From IMG/VR virus record IMGVR_UViG_3300021599_002585, positions 1 to 25,227 of that record: a DNA stretch of 25,227 bases; one strand, given 5' to 3'. This document shows positions 15,085-20,048 of the stretch, in pieces (within the stretch, counting starts at the first letter, position 1; the number at the start of each line of letters is the position of its first letter). The position numbers and the translations under genes are program-made. Source of the DNA: a virus. Under the pieces are notes generated by a model. The model saw only the letters and a program-made list of their open reading frames with translations, had not been told where the DNA came from and did not search any database.

Positions 15085-15744
15085 ATGAACCTCTTAAGTC
15101 GTGGTTGGTGGAAAGAGTTAACTTTTGATCAAGTGCAACAAACTTTAGCTCATGAGAGTAGTAATTCTATTTGCTTATATGGTCTAGTAAGTAACGTAAG
15201 TAACGTAGATTTAGATCAAACAAATGCAGATTTTGAAATTCTTTGTAGATTTACGAGTGGGACAATCAAGATTGATTTAACATACTTGTTTATTCTCGAA
15301 AAAATCACCTTGATAGACTTATTAAAATTAGGCAAACATTCTATCTGGATTAAAGGAAAAGTTACCTCTTTTCCAGTCCTCACGGTCCAGATCAAAAAGT
15401 GGGGTTTTGACTGGGATGATTTGCAAATAAGCAAATCTCTTGAGTACGATCTAGAGGTTACTTACGACAACTTGTCTGACGACGACGCAAGAAAATGGGT
15501 TGATACTTTAGAATCATCTACTAACCCAAGAGTTAAACAGCTTTTAGAGTGGTGGTACTGGCAAGGAAGCGGGCAAATAGAAGGTCTTAACCCTTCTCCT
15601 ATTGACACTCTTAAATTCTGGGGACTCACGACTTTTATTCCCGCTTATACGGGAATCTCTATACCACAATCAATTAGGAAAGATTTCGTTCTTTTTAAAA
15701 GAGCGTTACTTTTAGCTTCAATGCGTTTAGTCGAAAACGATTAG
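15085..15744 (+). CDS. Hypothetical protein, TGxxIP family member 1 with extra N-terminal domain
   Basis: A 219-residue protein in two parts. Residues 1-125 form a beta-rich domain seen only in this copy. Residues 126-219 match the genes at 15817 and 16220: a helix with WVDTLESSTNPRVKQLLEWW, then LKFWGLTTFIPAYTGISIP, RKDFVLFKRALLLASMRLVE. The ribosome site AAGGAG is inside the preceding gene. No known family is recognised. The hydrophobic stretch before TGISIP could be a buried helix or a membrane-touching one. Confidence 0.68.
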   Translation: MNLLSRGWWKELTFDQVQQTLAHESSNSICLYGLVSNVSNVDLDQTNADFEILCRFTSGTIKIDLTYLFILEKITLIDLLKLGKHSIWIKGKVTSFPVLTVQIKKWGFDWDDLQISKSLEYDLEVTYDNLSDDDARKWVDTLESSTNPRVKQLLEWWYWQGSGQIEGLNPSPIDTLKFWGLTTFIPAYTGISIPQSIRKDFVLFKRALLLASMRLVEND

Positions 15745-15760
15745 CGTATTTAGAAGTCTG

Positions 15761-15786
15761 ATTAGTTATCAGTTATTAGTTATTAG
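15761..15786 (+). repeat. Heptamer leader repeat
   Basis: TTAGTTATCAGTTATTAG then TTATTAGC, followed by AAAA and GGGAGTAAAACA before ATG 15817. Confidence 0.75.
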
Positions 15787-15816
15787 CAAAAAGTAACACA
15801 ATTAGGGAGTAAAACA

Positions 15817-16215
15817 ATGAACATTAGCCAGAATTATAGAGAGCAACTGTATAAAATTATAGTTCGAGATAAATATCTCGAACTATCTCTTGAGGCACAA
15901 GATTGGATCGATAATTTATTGAAAGCATCTGAAACCAACCAAGTAACTAATGATATACTGACCTGGTGGTGGAAAGGGGATATACAAAAAGGAAACATCG
16001 CGTACTTATCCGATGATAAATGGAATCTTTCTTTTCTTAATCGGTTTAAATTTTGGGTTATAACTATTCTTATGCCTATATGCACAGGAGTTACTATTCC
16101 TTCTCCTCTTAGAAAAGACTTTGATCTTTTCAGAAAAGCTTTAACACTAGCGTCAATCTTTCTAGTAGAAAAAGGGTGGTACGAGGAAATAACCGACAAT
16201 ACAACTCAGGGGTAA
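15817..16215 (+). CDS. Hypothetical protein, TGxxIP family member 2
   Basis: A 132-residue protein. The N-terminal part (YREQLYKIIVRDKYLELSLE, AQDWIDNLL) and the C-terminal block (FWVITILMPICTGVTIPSPL, RKDFDLFRKALTLASIFLVE) are shared with its neighbours. It is the best-preserved short form of the family. AGGGAGTAAAACA precedes the ATG. A perfect 28-bp palindrome lies at 15859-15886, within codons 15-24. Function unknown. Confidence 0.68.
   Translation: MNISQNYREQLYKIIVRDKYLELSLEAQDWIDNLLKASETNQVTNDILTWWWKGDIQKGNIAYLSDDKWNLSFLNRFKFWVITILMPICTGVTIPSPLRKDFDLFRKALTLASIFLVEKGWYEEITDNTTQG
15859..15886. repeat. Perfect palindrome inside a coding region (13-bp arms)
   Basis: ATAGTTCGAGATA, AA, TATCTCGAACTAT. 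The arms pair at all 13 positions. The neighbouring paralogs do not have it at this place. Confidence 0.9.
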
Positions 16216-16219
16216 AAAA

Positions 16220-16618
16220 ATGGACGCTCAAACCTATCAAATACTAATCGATTCAAGCTACAATGAGTTACCAAAAGAAGCCAAGCATTACGTCAACCGA
16301 TTAGTAACTAAAGTATCGAAAAAACCTTTTGTACTTTCAATACTAAAAGGATTCCATAGTAGCGCAATCAAATCAAACGACGTAGGTGTACTTTTAAGCG
16401 GTGCGTTTATTGACTCTGATCCATTTAAAAGAGCAGGATGTTTTTGGTACTTAAAAATCAAGATATTTCTGTTTGTCTTTTCGCTACTAACAGGTGTGAC
16501 AATACCTAAGCTTCTCAAAGAAAACTTTTGTCTTTTTCTGCAATCTCTTGTTATAGCTAGTTACTTTGCAAAGGAAGGTTATGTCAATGAATCTCCCTTT
16601 GATTGGGACTACGAATAA
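16220..16618 (+). CDS. Hypothetical protein, TGxxIP family member 3
   Basis: A 132-residue paralog starting four bases after the previous stop; GGGG in the previous gene's last codons is the likely ribosome site. It keeps the N-terminal helix pattern (ILIDSSYNELPKEAKHYVNR) and the block FLFVFSLLTGVTIPKLLKEN, FCLFLQSLVIAS. A Lys/Ser-rich middle and a more hydrophobic helix set it apart from member 2. Function unknown. Confidence 0.66.
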   Translation: MDAQTYQILIDSSYNELPKEAKHYVNRLVTKVSKKPFVLSILKGFHSSAIKSNDVGVLLSGAFIDSDPFKRAGCFWYLKIKIFLFVFSLLTGVTIPKLLKENFCLFLQSLVIASYFAKEGYVNESPFDWDYE

Positions 16619-16659
16619 AGTAAGAAACAGCTAAAAATAACCTAAAACAGGAGTAAAAA

Positions 16660-16991
16660 ATGATTAGTTACGGAGATGCAATAGCTATTAAAAGTGTTTG
16701 CGATAATTTACCTAAATCAACAAAAGATTTTATCGCTGATTTAGTCAATGAAGCAAAACAAAAACCACAGTTTTCAGCATTGCTTAAACATTGTTCAAAA
16801 ATCAACTATTGTTAGCAGTAACATTGCTTCTAAGAGTCAATGTTCCTGACCAGCTTAAAAAGAATACTAATCTTTTTGCGGTAGCTATTGCAATAGCTTC
16901 AATTGTATTTGCAGAAGGAGAGATGTCTTGCGTATATTTTCTCGGTCTAGAATATCTTAATCTAGAAAATCTTAAGTGTGCAATAAAATAG
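16660..16991 (+). pseudogene. TGxxIP family member 4, disrupted by deletion and frameshift
   Basis: ATG 16660 after AGGAGTAAAAA opens MISYGDAIAIKSVCDNLPKS, matching the N-terminus of member 3 (KKPFVLSILKG against QKPQFSALLKH). It ends at TAG 16813-16815. The C-terminal block continues in another frame from about 16791: LLLAVTLLLRVNVPDQLKKN, then TNLFAVAIAIASIVFAEG, to 16991. About 35 family residues between the two parts are missing, so a deletion probably caused the frame change. The 51-codon first part could still make a peptide. Confidence 0.72.
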
Positions 16992-17001
16992 GGCAAAACA
17001 C

Positions 17002-18063
17002 ATGAGTACAAATTCAAGAGACAAAATTAGAAGTTATGGCTCTGCGCGGGGAGAATTAATAGTGATCGATCCCCGACTAATTTCTTTCAGACTAGCTAAT
17101 GGTGATTTTATCGGACCGAGAATAGGGCTACATGACGACGGCAAAATGCACGTTCTACCTAATGAAACTCCCTTAACCTTTAGCCAAGACTTAATTGAGT
17201 CTATCTCAGGCGAGAACGGATGGAATACCCGTGTTACCTACGACTTGGAATTGATCAAAGAATTAGCCGATAAAATACTGGCATCAGGAGTAATTTACCA
17301 ACCCTTACATCTAATAGCCGATGGTGATCGACTGTTTCCTATGGATGGGCATCGCCGCGTTTTAGCTTGGTTGCTTTTAGCTTCTCAAGGAACTATCATT
17401 CCTAATGTTCTAGCGATTATTAAGCCTTTGATAGGCGGTTTAACCGTCCGCGACTTAGAGTATCAAATGTTAAGCTATGGCACTGATAGCGAAAAGTTAT
17501 CAGTGTATGATAAAGCAAAATTAATTAGACGACATCTACATGAGGACAGATTAACAGGTTTAGATGAAGACCAATCCAGGCAGCAATTTTGCGACAAAAC
17601 TGGATGGAAAAAACCAGAATATGACCGAACTCTAGAGATTTCTTCGATGTCTGCTCCGACATTAAAAGCAATCGAAGGTAAAGTGTCTGAAACAACTTTA
17701 CACAACCTTGTAAGGAAAAATGATTTGACGCTCTCGGAAAAAGAAAATGTCCTCTTGGAAACTGTAGCTATAGCAGAAAAAAAAGGAGTAAAAGCCACTG
17801 GACAACTGGTTGAATCGGTAACAGCCAACTTTATAGAGTCTAAAAATCCAAGTTTTCTAGACCCTGATGGGAGCGTGAAACCTAGTGACGAATTAGAACC
17901 AAAACCCGTTAAACGTCCTCCCAAAGCTAAAGAGGTTAAATATTTGCTGATGACTTTAGTAAACGAGGGAAACGCAAGACACACAGATAATAATACAATG
18001 ACCGTAGATTTCCCTAAAGAGTTATGGGGAAAAGTCATTGATTTTGTAGAAAGATTGAGTTAA
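17002..18063 (+). CDS. ParB-like nuclease/partition-domain protein
   Basis: A 353-residue protein with a ParB N-terminal-type domain: a strand/helix region ITYD-like at about residues 75-90, LADKILASGVIYQPLHLIAD and the box DGHRRVLAW at residues 115-123, which matches the GERR-type nucleotide site. A helical DNA-binding part follows (about 165-230, LIRRHLHEDRLTG, FCDKTGWKKPEYDRTL). The C-terminus is basic with KRPPKAKEVKYLL. ParB-type proteins act in plasmid or phage-plasmid partition or as transcription regulators. No ParA gene is in the window, so the partition role is open. Confidence 0.7.
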   Translation: MSTNSRDKIRSYGSARGELIVIDPRLISFRLANGDFIGPRIGLHDDGKMHVLPNETPLTFSQDLIESISGENGWNTRVTYDLELIKELADKILASGVIYQPLHLIADGDRLFPMDGHRRVLAWLLLASQGTIIPNVLAIIKPLIGGLTVRDLEYQMLSYGTDSEKLSVYDKAKLIRRHLHEDRLTGLDEDQSRQQFCDKTGWKKPEYDRTLEISSMSAPTLKAIEGKVSETTLHNLVRKNDLTLSEKENVLLETVAIAEKKGVKATGQLVESVTANFIESKNPSFLDPDGSVKPSDELEPKPVKRPPKAKEVKYLLMTLVNEGNARHTDNNTMTVDFPKELWGKVIDFVERLS

Positions 18064-18074
18064 AATTAGTTGTC

Positions 18075-18115
18075 AGCTATCAGTTATCAGCTAAAAATCA
18101 AAACAATCAGGAGTA
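18075..18115 (+). repeat. Heptamer leader module, copy 1 of a 41-bp direct repeat
   Basis: Starts AGCTATCAGTTATCAGC and ends CAATCAGGAGTA. It matches 18558-18598 at 40 of 41 positions and contains the ribosome site of the gene at 18118. Confidence 0.88.
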
Positions 18116-18117
18116 TT

Positions 18118-18480
18118 ATGTCTTTTAATTTTGTGCCTTCAGATTGTCCTGCTCGTGAGATAGAGTGGTCTTATCCTGACCCCGTACAACTGAGTCCAGA
18201 AAAAATAGAAAAAGAAAAACAACAGGCAGAAAAAAAGATTTTTAGAAATAAGCACACCAAAAAAATACTTGGGAGTCTAGAAAAAATTGAAATAGCTTAC
18301 GAATATACATTTTATGTATTTTCTGATGGTAGTCGATGGAGACTGGATTATTATTATGAGCATATAGAAAGTATTCCTCTTTACGGCCCGTACTTAAGTG
18401 ACTACGGAATTAACCGAAAAGATAAACAAGGATTTACTCCAGTTAGGACATATCAAGCAACAAATGATATGTTTGAATGA
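18118..18480 (+). CDS. Hypothetical protein, 120 aa
   Basis: Not recognised. ATG 18118 is chosen because AGGAGTATT precedes it; the longer frame upstream only translates the repeat leader. The protein has a Pro-rich start (FNFVPSDCPAREIEWSYPDP), a Lys/Glu helix (residues 27-45) and an aromatic beta-rich end (YTFYVFSDGSRWRLDYYYEH). It follows the ParB-like gene in the same direction. Confidence 0.58.
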   Translation: MSFNFVPSDCPAREIEWSYPDPVQLSPEKIEKEKQQAEKKIFRNKHTKKILGSLEKIEIAYEYTFYVFSDGSRWRLDYYYEHIESIPLYGPYLSDYGINRKDKQGFTPVRTYQATNDMFE

Positions 18481-18503
18481 ATCTCAAATAAAAAACAGAG
18501 GGT

Positions 18504-18520
18504 ATTACATTAAATGTAAT
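18504..18520. repeat. Short hairpin after gene 18118-18480
   Basis: ATTACATT, A, AATGTAAT, flanked by AGGG and CCCT that could extend the stem. No U run follows, so termination is doubtful. Confidence 0.4.
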
Positions 18521-18557
18521 TAAAGCCCTACTATCTAAGTTAGATTAGTGCGAAATT

Positions 18558-18598
18558 AGCTATCAGTTATCAGCTAAAAATCAAAACAATTAGGAGTA
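18558..18598 (+). repeat. Heptamer leader module, copy 2 of a 41-bp direct repeat
   Basis: Differs from 18075-18115 at one position (T for C at 18591) and supplies the AGGAGTAAA ribosome site of the gene at 18604. Confidence 0.88.
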
Positions 18599-18603
18599 AA
18601 GCA

Positions 18604-18876
18604 ATGACAAAACCACTAATATTAAATGAGCCAGCCTCTTTTCAGCTTCAAGAAATGATCGAAAAACTATTAGAGTTAGAAGATGCTAGTGGCTTCAATA
18701 AGCAGGAAAAATCTATCCTTTATGAACAAATGCTCGATAAATTGTCTTTATTGGCATCTTTAGACTCTGTAGAAGCGAGATGTGCATTAGAAACGATTAA
18801 AGTTTTATTAATTGAGATAGAGTCTCTTGCATCTGATGTATCAATTCTTCGTTACGAGTTATCATTTATTGGTTAG
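18604..18876 (+). CDS. Hypothetical protein, 90 aa, helical
   Basis: Not recognised. An acidic, all-helical-looking protein rich in Leu and Glu (QEMIEKLLELEDASGFNKQE, LLIEIESLASDVSILRYEL). It is the last gene of the rightward early operon, ended by the terminator at 18889-18918. The strong leader at 18558-18598 supports expression. Confidence 0.6.
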   Translation: MTKPLILNEPASFQLQEMIEKLLELEDASGFNKQEKSILYEQMLDKLSLLASLDSVEARCALETIKVLLIEIESLASDVSILRYELSFIG

Positions 18877-18888
18877 TAACCACACTAA

Positions 18889-18918
18889 AAAAAACAGAGG
18901 AGCAACCCTCTGTTTTTT
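18889..18918. terminator. Bidirectional intrinsic terminator
   Basis: AAAAAACAGAGG and CCTCTGTTTTTT form a perfect 12-bp stem around AGCAAC. It lies between the convergent genes ending at 18876 and 18922. Confidence 0.9.
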
Positions 18919-18921
18919 CTG

Positions 18922-19566
18922 TTATGCTCCGATTAGTTTCTCCTGTAAATATTGGTAAACTTCTTTTTGTAAATCCTTTGGGGCGGAACACAGAAAGGTT
19001 TTTACATCCTCTAGATCGATCTCTTTAATCATTTCTTGTAACTCATCCAGTTTTGAATAAAGAGATTCGACTTCTTTGATTACAAGCTTTGCTTTGACCT
19101 GAGTATCTGCTTCTTGGAACAGTTCTGGGATTAAGTTAGGGTTTTTAACACAATCTTTTTTCTGATTGATTGGGTCTTTAAGAAAATCCTGAATTGTCGG
19201 CCAATCACCGTTAAGGTAATTCACAAAAGAATCCGTATCAAGCCCAAATACAGCAGCCAACAGCCGCATATTCCCTAGATCGGGGCAACTAGCGATATTT
19301 TTTAGCTCCCAATTTTGAACCGCTCCCCCAGAAAATTCCGTGTTAGGCAAGCCCAACCGCTTACCTTCTTTCAGTATCCACTCGGTAAATTCAGCTTGAG
19401 TCATACCCAGTCCCATTCTTTTTGCCTTGATGGTATCAGACATTTTACTTATCCCCTTTTCCGTCAAGGCCGAAGCTTTTACTCGTTTGCGGGGGTTCCC
19501 GTGACTATCGAATCGTGGTGTGGCCATAGATAGAAGTGTATTTTTCTGATAAGATACCCTTATCAT
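18922..19566 (-). CDS. XRE-type helix-turn-helix phage repressor
   Basis: A 214-residue regulator. A basic N-terminal arm (residues 1-40) precedes a helix-turn-helix: IKAKRMGLGMTQAEFTEWIL, SGGAVQNWELKN, then LLAAVFGLDTDSFVNYLNGD. The C-terminal half is helical (KLVIKEVESLYSKLDELQEM), probably for oligomerisation. No autocleavage protease motif is evident. ATG 19566 is preferred since AAGG lies eight bases upstream; another ATG at 19527 has no clear ribosome site. The gene faces away from the RHH gene at 19662, with four 11-bp repeats between them, the classic layout of a lysogeny switch. Confidence 0.75.
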   Translation of the reverse strand: MIRVSYQKNTLLSMATPRFDSHGNPRKRVKASALTEKGISKMSDTIKAKRMGLGMTQAEFTEWILKEGKRLGLPNTEFSGGAVQNWELKNIASCPDLGNMRLLAAVFGLDTDSFVNYLNGDWPTIQDFLKDPINQKKDCVKNPNLIPELFQEADTQVKAKLVIKEVESLYSKLDELQEMIKEIDLEDVKTFLCSAPKDLQKEVYQYLQEKLIGA

Positions 19567-19573
19567 ACACTAC

Positions 19574-19611
19574 CTTACAAAAAACTTACAAAAAACTTAC
19601 AAAAAACTTAT
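19574..19611. promoter_or_regulatory. Iteron operator array, 11-bp CTTACAAAAAA repeats
   Basis: CTTAC starts at 19574, 19585 and 19596, and a fourth unit CTTAT at 19607. The 11-bp spacing puts the A runs on one face of the helix, so the DNA may be bent. The reverse complement occurs at 13464-13500. It lies between the repressor and the RHH gene. Confidence 0.8.
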
Positions 19612-19632
19612 AACCAATCTCAACTCTTATGA

Positions 19633-19638
19633 TATAAT
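19633..19638 (+). promoter_or_regulatory. -10 box of the rightward promoter
   Basis: A consensus TATAAT. The region 16-18 bases upstream (TATAACC) is a poor -35 and overlaps the last iteron, as expected for a promoter controlled by the bound protein. The start point near 19645 leaves about 17 bases of leader before ATG 19662. Confidence 0.6.
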
Positions 19639-19661
19639 ACAGAAAATTCTGAGATTGAACT

Positions 19662-19910
19662 ATGTCTGCCAATCAAGATGATGCAATAAAAGTTGTGTCA
19701 GTGCGAGTAAAAAAAGAGTTATGGGATGAGATGTGTCAAAGAGCCGAGATTTTAGGCTTGAAAACTCCAAAGGTGATCGAAATTGCACTAAAATCTTACC
19801 TTATCATTCCCATCGATACCGAACTCAATGCCAGAAAAGAGGGTGAAGCTGCATTTTACAACTCTTTGCATAGCCTAAAACCTAAGCGTAGCAAGGATTT
19901 ACAGGTGTAG
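19662..19910 (+). CDS. Ribbon-helix-helix-like regulator, 82 aa
   Basis: Residues 9-47 fit a ribbon-helix-helix fold: strand KVVSVRVKKEL, helix WDEMCQRAEILGL, turn KTP, helix KVIEIALKSYL. A polar C-terminal tail follows. Such proteins repress transcription or initiate relaxation of plasmids. Its place opposite the repressor, where Cro-like genes lie, suggests an antagonist in the switch (inference). The leader is very short with no clear Shine-Dalgarno site. Confidence 0.65.
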   Translation: MSANQDDAIKVVSVRVKKELWDEMCQRAEILGLKTPKVIEIALKSYLIIPIDTELNARKEGEAAFYNSLHSLKPKRSKDLQV

Positions 19911-19919
19911 TGCAAGTGT

Positions 19920-19962
19920 AGTATTTACCGATCAAGAAATTTCTGCTAAGATAGTAAATACT
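19920..19962 (+). repeat. Nested inverted repeats in the primase leader
   Basis: AGTATTTAC (19920-19928) and GTAAATACT (19954-19962) flank a smaller palindrome AGAAATTTCT (19935-19944). This is a possible leader structure between the RHH gene and the replication gene. Confidence 0.4.
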
Positions 19963-19999
19963 TTGATTTGTTCCCTCCTACCCATCTACCCAACAAAAA

Positions 20000-20017
20000 A
20001 CCCGCTCGGAGGCGGGT
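20000..20017 (-). terminator. Leftward-facing intrinsic terminator before the replication gene
   Basis: ACCCGC, TCGGAG, GCGGGT forms a GC stem. On the minus strand it is followed by a T run (TTTTTTG), so it should stop leftward transcription. On the plus strand no T run follows. Confidence 0.6.
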
Positions 20018-20048
20018 CGTGTAAACAAAACACTTTTCATATAAAACT

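Noticed and set aside
15834-16199. A minus-strand frame opposite the second TGxxIP gene
   Set aside because: The plus-strand gene is supported by paralogs; the opposite frame has no such support.
17475-18038. A 187-codon minus-strand frame
   Set aside because: It lies wholly inside the ParB-like gene, has no family features and no ribosome site.
18061-18600. CRISPR array from the repeated leader sequences
   Set aside because: Repeats are gene leaders with ribosome sites and genes between them, not regularly spaced repeats with spacers.
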